This document shows, piece after piece, positions 7,904 through 15,099 of a stretch of DNA of 15,137 bases. The position numbers and the translations under genes are program-made. Source of the DNA: CAZOVK01 sp964583165 (GTDB lineage: Bacteria; Bacillota; Clostridia; Lachnospirales; WRAX01); NCBI GenBank assembly GCA_964583165.1, contig CAZOVK010000055.1, forward strand, positions 1 to 15,137, given 5' to 3'. How positions within the stretch are numbered: position 1 is the first letter of the stretch; each line of letters starts with the position of its first letter. The notes beneath the pieces were generated by a model. That model did no database searches. It worked only from the letters and a program-made list of their open reading frames with translations, and was not told the origin of the DNA.

Positions 7904-8398
7904 TTACTTATTTAGTACCTTTTCTAAGTCATCAGGCGTGTCGTCGGGTATTGTCTGATAATTACACTTGATGCCGGTTGCGATTACCTTTTTTAGCACT
8001 TCTACTTCATTATCATAGGCATAGAGATTGCTTCTGTATGATTTTCTCATTAACTCGCCCTGTCTTGGGGCAATGCGCCCGTAATTGCCCACATTGACCA
8101 GCCCTATACCCGATATGTTCTGTACTATCGTCAACAAATCCTCGGGGCTAGCGACAATAACGAGTACCTTGTGGTTCTCAATACGTGGGTCTTTTAGCAG
8201 GGTCAGCGCGTCCGCAATGCTCTTAATGGCCGTTTTAGCCGTAGCAGGCGCCGCCATCATAAGCGATTTCTGGATAAGGGGGTTCGCCGCGGCTTCGTCG
8301 CTGACGACCACAATGCGGTCAACGCCAGTATGCCTAGACCACTTAATAGCCACTTGCCCATGAATCAAACGCTCGTCAAGCCTTACCATTACAATCAT
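7904..8398 (-). CDS. PTS mannose/fructose/sorbose-family EIIB
   Basis: Cytoplasmic phosphocarrier that takes phosphate from EIIA on a histidine and passes it to the sugar. The phosphorylation motif VRLDERLIHGQV is intact; the active His is residue 13 when translation starts at 8398. The frame allows an upstream ATG at 8416, but that codon has no ribosome site, whereas GGTGGG lies six bases before the ATG at 8398; the product then has 164 residues, normal for a stand-alone IIB. A short hairpin (AGCGG/CCGCT at 8418-8432) spans the EIIA stop in the 32-base gap from EIIA. EIIA and EIIB are separate proteins here, unlike the fused ManX of enteric bacteria. Confidence 0.95.
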   Translation of the reverse strand: MIVMVRLDERLIHGQVAIKWSRHTGVDRIVVVSDEAAANPLIQKSLMMAAPATAKTAIKSIADALTLLKDPRIENHKVLVIVASPEDLLTIVQNISGIGLVNVGNYGRIAPRQGELMRKSYRSNLYAYDNEVEVLKKVIATGIKCNYQTIPDDTPDDLEKVLNK

Positions 8399-8430
8399 AC
8401 ATTTCCCACCTTTCATGAGCGGCAGAACCG

Positions 8431-8844
8431 CTAAAAAAAGTCCTCCGATAAGCTTGTGTCACCTTCGTCAGTGTTGATTTCAACAATGCGAAGCGCCAAA
8501 CGGCTTTGCTCTACGATGTCTGATATCTCCTTCCTTGTGACCCCCTCCCTTGATAAAAGCTCTATCACCAGCGGCATGTTGATACCCGCGATGAGCGTGG
8601 TGTTGGGCCTATCGGCATAAAGGCTCATGGTTTGATTTACGCTTCCGCCGTATATGTCAGATAATAGTATTACGGTTTCACTATCTGAAACACTTTTGTA
8701 GAAATCATCCAAATGCTCGGCCACGCTGCTTTCGTCTACAAAAGCGTCGAAAACGGTGATATTGTCCACATTACCCAGTAGAATCGTTAATGAACTCTTT
8801 ATGCCGCTCGCAAGGTGCCCGTGAGAAGATATAAAAAACTTGAT
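8431..8844 (-). CDS. PTS mannose/fructose/sorbose-family EIIA, probable non-ATG start
   Basis: Cytoplasmic phosphocarrier that accepts phosphate from HPr. The active site is in KFFISSHGHLASGI, followed by the family's SDIYGGSVNQ and AGINMPLVIELL segments. There is no in-frame ATG upstream of the active site. The longest frame begins at GTG 8874 but has no SD, and it places the strong SD GGAGG inside the coding region (8861-8853 zone). The ATC codon at 8842-8844 lies nine bases after GGAGG and gives a 137-residue protein with the active histidine at position 8, close to its usual place near position 9-10 in this family. I therefore call the start at ATC, as inference; GTG 8874 remains the alternative. 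This is the first gene of the operon. Confidence 0.85.
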   Translation of the reverse strand: MKFFISSHGHLASGIKSSLTILLGNVDNITVFDAFVDESSVAEHLDDFYKSVSDSETVILLSDIYGGSVNQTMSLYADRPNTTLIAGINMPLVIELLSREGVTRKEISDIVEQSRLALRIVEINTDEGDTSLSEDFF

Positions 8845-8883
8845 ATGAACACACCTCCATTTGTTAATAATCACTACAGATGG

Positions 8884-8912
8884 ATTATATCATACATCAA
8901 TTTGCTGTTCCA
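8884..8912 (-). promoter_or_regulatory. Promoter of the PTS operon, weak -35
   Basis: Reading the - strand, an extended -10 (TGATATAAT, TATAAT at 8889-8884) lies about 40 bases before the EIIA start. At 17 bp spacing the -35 position holds TGGAAC (8912-8907), matching consensus at only three of six bases. A good -10 with a poor -35 is typical of activator-dependent promoters and fits the half-site cluster immediately upstream. Confidence 0.65.
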
Positions 8913-8933
8913 TTCATTATTTTTCACATAATA

Positions 8934-8968
8934 AGTGCAATGCACTATTAAAGCAGACAAATAGTGCA
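8934..8968. promoter_or_regulatory. Candidate activator site: three AGTGCA half-sites
   Basis: AGTGCA (8934-8939) and TGCACT (8941-8946) form a 13-base palindrome with one central base. The same TGCACT arm, extended to TGCACTATT (8941-8949), also pairs perfectly with AATAGTGCA (8960-8968). The cluster is centred roughly 63 and 77 bases upstream of the predicted PTS transcription start, a normal position for an activator, and no T-run suggests a terminator. The adjacent PRD-type regulator is the likely protein; this is inference. Confidence 0.55.
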
Positions 8969-8972
8969 AATT

Positions 8973-10940
8973 TTATTCGTACTTCAGATATTGAAATATT
9001 AGTTTTTCAAAAATATTCTTGTCACGTATAATCGCTTCAATCTGTTGCGGATTGACAGACAATTGGCTTAGGCAATTTTCGATGAGCTTTACCATTTTCA
9101 TGTTTTGCCACTCGACACAGACATAGAGGATATGGTTAATCTCGCTGCCACCCCAAGATATATGTTGTTTCAGGCAATATAATTCGATTGATTCGGTATC
9201 GGTCAATTGAGTCAACCCGAAAAGAACGGCAATCTTAACCGCGCAATGTTGAATTTGATTTCTCACGCGCGATAAGAGCATGTCAATAAAGGTCAGCCGT
9301 TTGCGGCTGTCTTTGCAGTGCTTTATGGCTAACAGTTGTATAAACTGCTGTTCGTTCACATAATCGACGTTTTCAAAGACCTGAATAATGGTGGGGCTGG
9401 GCAGCAGATGTTTGATTTGATAGGCACTCAACAGGATTTTATTATAAATATCACCCATATCCCCGGAGTGTGTCATCGTATGAAACATGGCGTGGGGCAA
9501 ACTATAGTTATACGAAAAGGCGCTCGTGTTCAGAAGGACGGCGCTATAGTCCTGTTGATTCATGCCTCTGATTTCATACAATTCAGTATGCGTGCACGAC
9601 TCTATAAGGTGACCGAACGCCCGCATAAGCCGTCTTTCTGTCAGCGCCGACATACTCAACCCGTCAGAGTTGACCAGTAACAGCTTCAACGGCTTAATGT
9701 CATATTCCACAAACGATATAACCTTATACACAAAAGAGCCAAGCGCGGCAATGGTATTGACGGAGGGCGTCACATTGTATAGTTCGCCCAGAAATGAAGC
9801 CATTCCGAACGCCAATTCAGAAGCGAGCGGGCTTAGGAAAACTTCATAGCGCAATTGAGAGCGAAAGAAGGTCACCCCCTCGATACAAAATCTGATTCTG
9901 GCAAGAATGGGAATCAAAAGGCTGATAAGCTCCGTTTTTGACCAATCGAAGCAACAAAAATCCATATTATATGTATCGCGAAGATAGGCCAACAGACCAT
10001 CAGCCGCCACAACCGCTTCGCGATAAAGCATGTGGAACTCCGCTTCTGTGCTTTCTAAATGCGCCATATCCCTATAACACAGCAGGTATATAGCTAAAAA
10101 GGCGATTTCGTGTTCGCTCATATCGTAGTTTTCAAAAGATTCCGAGAGGTTGTGAATAATGCGGCGTGATAGGTCATACTCTTGAAACTGCTTAATCGCG
10201 TCAACCCAGTGTTGGGGGAGCGTGATTGTGTTACCAGACGCGAACCGATTTCTAGCGATTATGAAATAAATGGACATGCGTTGTGTGTATATGTCCACGA
10301 CCTTTATTTGACCGGTACGTAGGGTTTTAAGAAAATTGTGGCGGATAGCCTGACGCTGTTGCTCATCACAATAGACCCAACGCGCGTATTCGCTCGCCGT
10401 GTTATCCAAAATGGCTCTGTGAAAGTGAACCGCGAACAATTCGGTCATTGCCAAGCGCACGTGATACTCTGCCCCGACAATACGAATGCCCAGTCGCGGC
10501 TTTGACTCTACCGAAAGCCGATAACTTTTGAGAAAAGCCAGGGCGTATTTCACGATTTCGTTGATACTGCTTCTTGACAGATATAATTCTGAGGCTATAT
10601 CGTCTAACTTGCAATAATCAGAAACTGACACGAGCTTTCGCGCCACAAAAAGGAACCACGCCATATCGTCCCTAACATAAAAATCTGTCATGGTGGTTTT
10701 CATGTTTAACTGTTCAAAAAACGGCGTGAACAACTTCGCGTCTGTAATGTCAATCGAGTAGCCCTCGTTGCGCTTGGCAATCAGTGCCGCGCCTAAGCTC
10801 AAAAGCTCTGCGCGAATAGTCAACATCTCTGTTTTCACTGTTCGGCTACTGACACCGAGCAGTTTTGCTATTTCGTTAGCCGTCAAGGGTTTGTGGCTTA
10901 TTGCCAGATTATAAACGATTTTTAGCTGTCGGCTTGTCAT
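8973..10940 (-). CDS. PRD-containing PTS operon regulator (MtlR/BglG-like) with degenerate phosphosites
   Basis: This 655-residue protein has the domain order of MtlR/LicR-type activators: HTH at about 5-60 (LTANEIAKLLGVSSRTVKTEM), a second Mga-like HTH at about 108-155 (LDDIASELYLSRSSINEIV), PRD1 (about 190-290), PRD2 (about 300-410), an EIIB-like domain (416-480) and an EIIA-like domain (about 510-650). In such proteins, PTS phosphorylation of His in the PRDs and of Cys/His in the C-terminal domains sets activity. By eye, the first PRD1 His position is Tyr225, the first PRD2 His position is Leu341, the EIIB Cys position is Asn424, and no clear EIIA His motif is present. Phospho-control may therefore be lost or use other residues. 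It starts at an ATG with GGAG eight bases upstream, and ends about 130 bases before the EIIA start. It most likely controls the PTS operon. Confidence 0.85.
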   Translation of the reverse strand: MTSRQLKIVYNLAISHKPLTANEIAKLLGVSSRTVKTEMLTIRAELLSLGAALIAKRNEGYSIDITDAKLFTPFFEQLNMKTTMTDFYVRDDMAWFLFVARKLVSVSDYCKLDDIASELYLSRSSINEIVKYALAFLKSYRLSVESKPRLGIRIVGAEYHVRLAMTELFAVHFHRAILDNTASEYARWVYCDEQQRQAIRHNFLKTLRTGQIKVVDIYTQRMSIYFIIARNRFASGNTITLPQHWVDAIKQFQEYDLSRRIIHNLSESFENYDMSEHEIAFLAIYLLCYRDMAHLESTEAEFHMLYREAVVAADGLLAYLRDTYNMDFCCFDWSKTELISLLIPILARIRFCIEGVTFFRSQLRYEVFLSPLASELAFGMASFLGELYNVTPSVNTIAALGSFVYKVISFVEYDIKPLKLLLVNSDGLSMSALTERRLMRAFGHLIESCTHTELYEIRGMNQQDYSAVLLNTSAFSYNYSLPHAMFHTMTHSGDMGDIYNKILLSAYQIKHLLPSPTIIQVFENVDYVNEQQFIQLLAIKHCKDSRKRLTFIDMLLSRVRNQIQHCAVKIAVLFGLTQLTDTESIELYCLKQHISWGGSEINHILYVCVEWQNMKMVKLIENCLSQLSVNPQQIEAIIRDKNIFEKLIFQYLKYE

Positions 10941-10970
10941 AACTTACGCTCCTAAGACGGAATGAGTCAA

Positions 10971-10999
10971 ACGGCTATTGGTTAATTTCCAATAGCCGT
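10971..10999. promoter_or_regulatory. Perfect 11-bp palindrome in the regulator's leader
   Basis: ACGGCTATTGG (10971-10981) and CCAATAGCCGT (10989-10999) are perfect reverse complements with a 7-base spacer. On the - strand the element begins about six bases after the predicted start of the regulator transcript and ends about 30 bases before its ATG. Only three T follow the stem on the - strand, so a classical terminator is weakly supported. It may be a DNA operator for autoregulation, an RNA hairpin, or a weak terminator for readthrough from the dehydrogenase gene. Confidence 0.6.
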
Positions 11000-11011
11000 G
11001 TTATAACAATG

Positions 11012-11039
11012 ATTATACTAAAACAGTCGCCGTTGTCAA
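11012..11039 (-). promoter_or_regulatory. Consensus promoter of the PRD regulator gene
   Basis: On the - strand TTGACA (11039-11034) and TATAAT (11017-11012) are separated by 16 bp; both hexamers match the sigma-A consensus exactly. The -35 begins only about 17 bases after the dehydrogenase stop codon, and the regulator ATG is about 70 bases downstream of the -10. Confidence 0.8.
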
Positions 11040-11055
11040 TATGAAGCTTTTATGG

Positions 11056-12183
11056 TTACGGCTTCAGTATGACCTTGATACAGTTGTCCTTCTTCTTTTC
11101 AAAGATATCATACGCATATTCTGCGTCGTCTAAGGATAGGCGATGAGTGATAATGTCAGTGGCTGAGAACTTGCCTGATTCTATTAAGCTTAGAATCTTG
11201 GGTATATATGCGTGGGCGGGGCATTGACCCATCTTCAAAGTAATGTTTCTGCCAAAAAAGTCACCGAGCGGGAACATATTATATCTCGCGCCATACACGC
11301 CAACCAATTGTACCGTACCGCATTTGCGCACAGCCTGTGCCGCCAATTCGATGGCCGATTTCGAGCCGCCCTGTAGTTTTAGCGCCGTTTCAATCAGTTC
11401 AAGCTTTGTCATCTTGCCGTCCATACCCACACAGTCAATGACCACATCAGCCCCGCCATGCGTCATCTGTTTTATTAAATCGCCCGTATAATCATGGTGT
11501 TCTAAATGGACAATATCCGCGCCGAATGCTTTGGCCTTTTCGAGCCGATAGTCTACACAGTCAACGGCAATCACGCGTTTTGCCCCGAAATAAAATGCCC
11601 ACTTGATTGTTAACAGCCCAACAGGTCCACAACCCAAGACCACCACCGTATCATCAGGCTTAACGCCCGAATGTTCCACGCCCCAATAGGCTGTAGGCAG
11701 TATGTCCGTCAGAAAAAGCACCTGTTCGTCTTCTAAGCTTTCGGGCACTTTTACGGGCCCCATGTTCGCATAGGGAACGCGCAGAAGCTCTGCCTGACCG
11801 CCGTCATAACCACCCATAGTGTCACTATAACCGAAAACACCGCCACACTCGCCGTAGTCATTCGAGTTATCACACTGGCTATAATACTCATGCTCACAAA
11901 ACCAGCAATGACCGCACGCCACGGGGAAAGGCACGACAACACGGTCACCCTTCTTAACACGACTGACACCCTTACCGGCTTCTACGACGATACCCATGGT
12001 TTCATGCCCTAAAACCGTTCCTGTTTTCAGATTGGGTATCATGCCGTGTATCAAGTGGAGGTCAGAGCCACATATCGTTGTTGACGTAACCTTAACAATT
12101 ATGTCATCATCATTTTGTATGGACGGGTCAACTACCGATTTTACCTTTACGTTCTTTACACCTTCGTACACAAGGGCTTTCAA
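11056..12183 (-). CDS. Zinc-dependent alcohol dehydrogenase, formaldehyde-dehydrogenase-like
   Basis: Medium-chain NAD(P)-dependent dehydrogenase acting on an alcohol or polyol; the substrate is unknown. Catalytic zinc ligands are Cys38 (ICGSDLH), His60-Glu61 (GHET) and probably Asp160 (FLTDILPTAYWG), as in glutathione-independent formaldehyde dehydrogenase relatives. Structural zinc cysteines are 90, 93, 96 and 104 (ACGHCWFC, then SQC). The Rossmann motif is LGCGPVG (183-189), and the acidic residue in VIAVD suggests NAD. The frame extends to a TTG at 12264, but that codon lies at or upstream of the predicted transcription start. The TTG at 12183 has GGAG eight bases before it and gives the typical N-terminus MKALVYEG and a 375-residue product. 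It is divergent from the chemoreceptor gene and has no obvious metabolic link to the PTS operon. Confidence 0.88.
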   Translation of the reverse strand: MKALVYEGVKNVKVKSVVDPSIQNDDDIIVKVTSTTICGSDLHLIHGMIPNLKTGTVLGHETMGIVVEAGKGVSRVKKGDRVVVPFPVACGHCWFCEHEYYSQCDNSNDYGECGGVFGYSDTMGGYDGGQAELLRVPYANMGPVKVPESLEDEQVLFLTDILPTAYWGVEHSGVKPDDTVVVLGCGPVGLLTIKWAFYFGAKRVIAVDCVDYRLEKAKAFGADIVHLEHHDYTGDLIKQMTHGGADVVIDCVGMDGKMTKLELIETALKLQGGSKSAIELAAQAVRKCGTVQLVGVYGARYNMFPLGDFFGRNITLKMGQCPAHAYIPKILSLIESGKFSATDIITHRLSLDDAEYAYDIFEKKKDNCIKVILKP

Positions 12184-12264
12184 TGGCGCATCTCCATTCA
12201 TTGGTTTATTTGAATAATATTCCACATTCAGTGGATGATTATCCAAAGACAGAATTGGGCACAA

Positions 12265-12293
12265 AATATAGGCAATTCATAATATCGAGTCAA
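12265..12293 (-). promoter_or_regulatory. Promoter of the alcohol dehydrogenase gene
   Basis: On the - strand TTGACT (12293-12288) and TATATT (12270-12265) are separated by 17 bp. The predicted start of transcription near 12258 leaves a leader of about 75 bases before TTG 12183. That leader contains a small hairpin (TCCAC/GTGGA at 12221-12235 on the + strand) and a short AT palindrome at 12212-12222. Confidence 0.7.
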
Positions 12294-12298
12294 TCTGC

Positions 12299-12327
12299 TT
12301 GACAAACGGGATATTCTTTTATATATT
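12299..12327 (+). promoter_or_regulatory. Promoter of the chemoreceptor gene
   Basis: TTGACA (12299-12304) and TATATT (12322-12327) are separated by 17 bp, about 45 bases before the chemoreceptor ATG. The -35 lies only five bases from the -35 of the divergent dehydrogenase promoter. It is a sigma-A-type site; I see no sigma-D flagellar-type promoter (TAAA, then GCCGATAA). Confidence 0.72.
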
Positions 12328-12374
12328 AAAACTGTAGGCAAAATTAACGAATTTCATGACATGGGGGCTTTAGA

Positions 12375-14990
12375 ATGCGCGTCTGGTATAACAACTTAAA
12401 ACTCTTTGGGAAGCTTGCTATCCCTGTGATTACTGTTGTCGCCATATTTTCTTTCATTGTGGTAACGGGCTTGATTTTTATGACAAGGAAAGGGCTATCA
12501 ACAGCAAACGATTTATACACTACTCAGTTATCAGCACATTATGCCGATACGGTGAAGGCACATTTTTCTGATTCATATTATATCTCAAAGTTCGTGTCTG
12601 CGTCACTTTTGGAACATTTCGATAAGGGTGATTTCGACCGAGTTTCGGCGACGAACATGCTAAAGGGGCTTCTTGCGGAACAAGACAATGTCTTTTCTAT
12701 TTGGGTTGAGTTTGAGCCAAACGTCTTTGGTAACAACGATGCCGAATTTACAGATTCACCCTACGGTTCAGCAACGGGTTCAGGGCGTTTTTCGCCTTAT
12801 GTATATAGAGAGGGAAACACAATAGAGTTTATAAACTATGCCAATACAGATATTGAACCGAATGAGGACTATTATGTGATACCGAAAAGGGAGGGTTACT
12901 ATATAAACCCCTCTTCGCCGTATGAAATCTCGCCCACTAAAACAGTAATGGTAACCACTACGGCTTTTCCGATGATTCATAACGGTGAGTTTATCGGTGT
13001 TTTTGGTTCAGACCAATATGCCAGCGATTTAACGAATTATTTCGCCGATATCAAATACTATGAAAACGGTTACGGAACACTTATCGCCGACGACGGCACA
13101 ATAGTTTCCAGCCCGAACGCCGATATTGTGGGTGAAAGTATAGATGATGTGTTTGACACCAAACTTGCGGAGTTAATAAGAAAAACGATAACAAACAAAG
13201 AAACCACAAGCGTGAACCTTAAACAAAAGAGTGACAAAGAAGAGTATCTTTATACGTGCTTACCCGTTGATATAAACAACTATAAGTATACTTGGGTTAT
13301 ACTAATGGCGGCGCCTCTCTCCGAGATTAACAGGTCGGCGAATCTTGTCTTTATTGTTGGTAATGGTTATGCCGTAATCATTGTTTTAATCTTGGCTTTG
13401 TTCTTGAATTGGCTTATTAAACGCACGGTCAAACCCGTTGGTGAGCTTGTATCTTTGGCGGAGAAAGTGGCGCAAGGCCGGGTTGATGTGAATGTGACTG
13501 AAGCAGGTAATGATGAAATAGGGCAATTAGTTCGCGCGTTTGGTGTTGTTGTTGAGGGCATAGGTGAGCAGTCACGGGCTATAGAGCGCATCGCAAAAGG
13601 TGACTTCTCGGTGAAGGTGAGATTGCGCTCAGAAGACGACGTAATAGCAAAGAGCCTGAACGCTATGGTAACCGCACAACGGAAGTACGTAGAGGACATA
13701 TCGGATGTTATGGCGGCTATCTCAAACGGTGACTTGAAAAGAAATATTACCATAGACTATGTCGGTGACTTCGCGCCTATCAAGAGCTCGATAAATAACA
13801 CGCTTCTGCTTATAAACACGTATGTTGGAGAAACTATCCGCGTTTTGAAGCTTATGACGCAGGGCAAACTCAATCAGCGTATAGATATGGAGTTTGCAGG
13901 TGATTTCTCGGCGCTAAAAAGCACTATTTCAACAATGCTCGACACACAGGCGTATTATATAAAACAGATTTCAGAAACTATGGCGCGTATATACGACGGT
14001 GACCTCACCGCAAAGATTAACGGTGACTTTTCGGGCGATTTCAAGCCCATACAGACTTCCATAAACGGCACTGTCGAACAACTGGAGTTGTATATCGAAA
14101 CAATCAAATCCGTACTTTCGGCCATCGCTTCGGGTGACTTAACACAGCGCGTACCGTTTGAATTCAGCGGTGACTTCAAGGCGCTTAAAACTTCACTCGA
14201 TAACATCAGCGCATCACTCTCAGGCACAATTAAGCTCATAAACGAGGTTGCCGACCAAGTGGCTGATGGGGCAGGGCAGGTAAGCGCCGCAGTAAGCGAG
14301 ATTGCGAGCGGTGCGCAGAGCCAGTTAACCGCTGTTAGTGACGTGTTGACCGCTACCGAAGATATGTCAAACTCGGTAGATATATCTTACAGGGATACAC
14401 AGGCCGCGTTAAGCATTAACGATGAGGCAATGAAACATGTCGAAATCGGCAATGCCAAAATGGCAGAGATGATAAGCGCCATGAGCGACATACAAGAAAC
14501 GAGCGACAAAATCGCGAAGATTATTAGAACTATCAACAACATCTCCTTCCAAACAAATATTTTGGCGTTAAACGCCGCCATAGAAGCCGCACGCGCGGGT
14601 GAATCGGGCAGAGGATTTGTGGTTGTTGCGGATAAAGTCCGCGAGCTCGCCACATTGTCAGGCAAGGCGGCTAACGAAATAACCATGCTTATAAACAGTT
14701 CTTTGACGGCTGTAGAGCACGGAAGCCATATTGCGGATGAAACAGCCGACGCATTGGCTTCGATAGTAGGAAACACCCAAGAAATCCACAAGGCGGTTGT
14801 GGCAATAGGTCTTGCGGCCAGTCAGCAGGTCAATGATATAAAACTCATTGATGAAAGACTAGAAATGATTAACGGCATCGTGCTGGAAAATTCCACAAGC
14901 ACCGAAGAATCGGCCGCGTCCAGCGAAGAGCTTGCCGCCCAGTCCATTGTGCTCAAAAATCTGATAAGCAAGTTCAAGACGCAGAACTAA
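12375..14990 (+). CDS. Methyl-accepting chemotaxis protein with dCache sensor and six HAMP-like units
   Basis: This is an 871-residue transmembrane chemoreceptor. Transmembrane helix 1 is at about 13-36. An extracytoplasmic dCache-type sensor covers roughly 37-320, with the conserved ISPTKTVMVTTTAFPM and GEFIGVFGSDQ region. Helix 2 is at about 322-349, followed by HAMP (350-400). Further HAMP-like units follow at about 401-445, then four with a strict 45-residue period. The signalling domain (about 625-871) has the conserved tip FQTNILALNAAIEAARAGE and GRGFVVVADKVRELA at about 725-759, which binds CheA/CheW. There is no C-terminal CheR-tethering pentapeptide (it ends SKFKTQN). The ligand is unknown. 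A GGGGG stretch precedes the ATG. No che or flagellar genes are nearby, so this is an orphan receptor gene. Confidence 0.95.
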   Translation: MRVWYNNLKLFGKLAIPVITVVAIFSFIVVTGLIFMTRKGLSTANDLYTTQLSAHYADTVKAHFSDSYYISKFVSASLLEHFDKGDFDRVSATNMLKGLLAEQDNVFSIWVEFEPNVFGNNDAEFTDSPYGSATGSGRFSPYVYREGNTIEFINYANTDIEPNEDYYVIPKREGYYINPSSPYEISPTKTVMVTTTAFPMIHNGEFIGVFGSDQYASDLTNYFADIKYYENGYGTLIADDGTIVSSPNADIVGESIDDVFDTKLAELIRKTITNKETTSVNLKQKSDKEEYLYTCLPVDINNYKYTWVILMAAPLSEINRSANLVFIVGNGYAVIIVLILALFLNWLIKRTVKPVGELVSLAEKVAQGRVDVNVTEAGNDEIGQLVRAFGVVVEGIGEQSRAIERIAKGDFSVKVRLRSEDDVIAKSLNAMVTAQRKYVEDISDVMAAISNGDLKRNITIDYVGDFAPIKSSINNTLLLINTYVGETIRVLKLMTQGKLNQRIDMEFAGDFSALKSTISTMLDTQAYYIKQISETMARIYDGDLTAKINGDFSGDFKPIQTSINGTVEQLELYIETIKSVLSAIASGDLTQRVPFEFSGDFKALKTSLDNISASLSGTIKLINEVADQVADGAGQVSAAVSEIASGAQSQLTAVSDVLTATEDMSNSVDISYRDTQAALSINDEAMKHVEIGNAKMAEMISAMSDIQETSDKIAKIIRTINNISFQTNILALNAAIEAARAGESGRGFVVVADKVRELATLSGKAANEITMLINSSLTAVEHGSHIADETADALASIVGNTQEIHKAVVAIGLAASQQVNDIKLIDERLEMINGIVLENSTSTEESAASSEELAAQSIVLKNLISKFKTQN
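13725..14264 (+). repeat. Four diverged 135-bp (45-residue) HAMP-like repeats in the chemoreceptor
   Basis: Units begin at residues 451, 496, 541 and 586, each opening with a G(D/K)L motif and carrying GDF(x)2(I/L)(K/Q)(x)S about 14 residues later. Examples are VGDFAPIKSSIN, AGDFSALKSTIS, SGDFKPIQTSIN and SGDFKALKTSLD. The spacing is exactly 45 residues in each step. The DNA copies are clearly diverged, so this is an old protein-level repeat. Confidence 0.85.
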
Positions 14991-15028
14991 TGAACAATCG
15001 GCTGTGAGCCAAAACCTAAAACTTAAAG

Positions 15029-15063
15029 TATAAGGGGTGCATACCAAGTATGTGCCCCTTATA
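15029..15063 (+). terminator. Hairpin terminator after the chemoreceptor gene
   Basis: A 16-bp stem (TATAAGGGGTGCATAC with GTATGTGCCCCTTATA, two G-U pairs) closes a CAA loop about 40 bases after the stop codon. The tail is AT-rich (ATATTTCTT) rather than a pure T-run, so efficiency is uncertain. Confidence 0.7.
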
Positions 15064-15070
15064 ATATTTC

Positions 15071-15099
15071 TTGACACACTGTATATGTAGAGTTACAAT
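15071..15099 (+). promoter_or_regulatory. Promoter pointing out of the right edge
   Basis: TTGACA (15071-15076) and TACAAT (15094-15099) are separated by 17 bp. GGGAGGG at 15123-15129 is a ribosome site for a gene starting at or just beyond the window end. TGTA and TACA arms flank GAGT at 15086-15097, and the AT-rich GTATATAAA after the -10 resembles the same region of the HAAS-padR promoter. Confidence 0.7.

Noticed and set aside
8895..8912. Possible sigma-54 promoter before the PTS operon (TGGAAC, then TTGAT on the - strand)
   Set aside because: The second element is one base off the required spacing and lacks the GC dinucleotide, and the regulator has no AAA+ sigma-54 activation domain. 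The TATAAT extended -10 explains the region better.
8941..8968. Inverted repeat read as a terminator of the regulator gene
   Set aside because: There is no T-run on the - strand after the stem and no G+C-rich core; the repeated AGTGCA half-sites fit an operator better.
12184..12264. Upstream TTG (12264) or ATG (12201) as the dehydrogenase start
   Set aside because: TTG 12264 is at or before the predicted transcript start, and neither codon has an SD. TTG 12183 has GGAG at 8 bases and yields the family's usual N-terminus.
13367..13753. 128-codon - strand frame inside the chemoreceptor gene, and a similar one at 14387-14791
   Set aside because: Both are shadows of the strongly conserved chemoreceptor frame.
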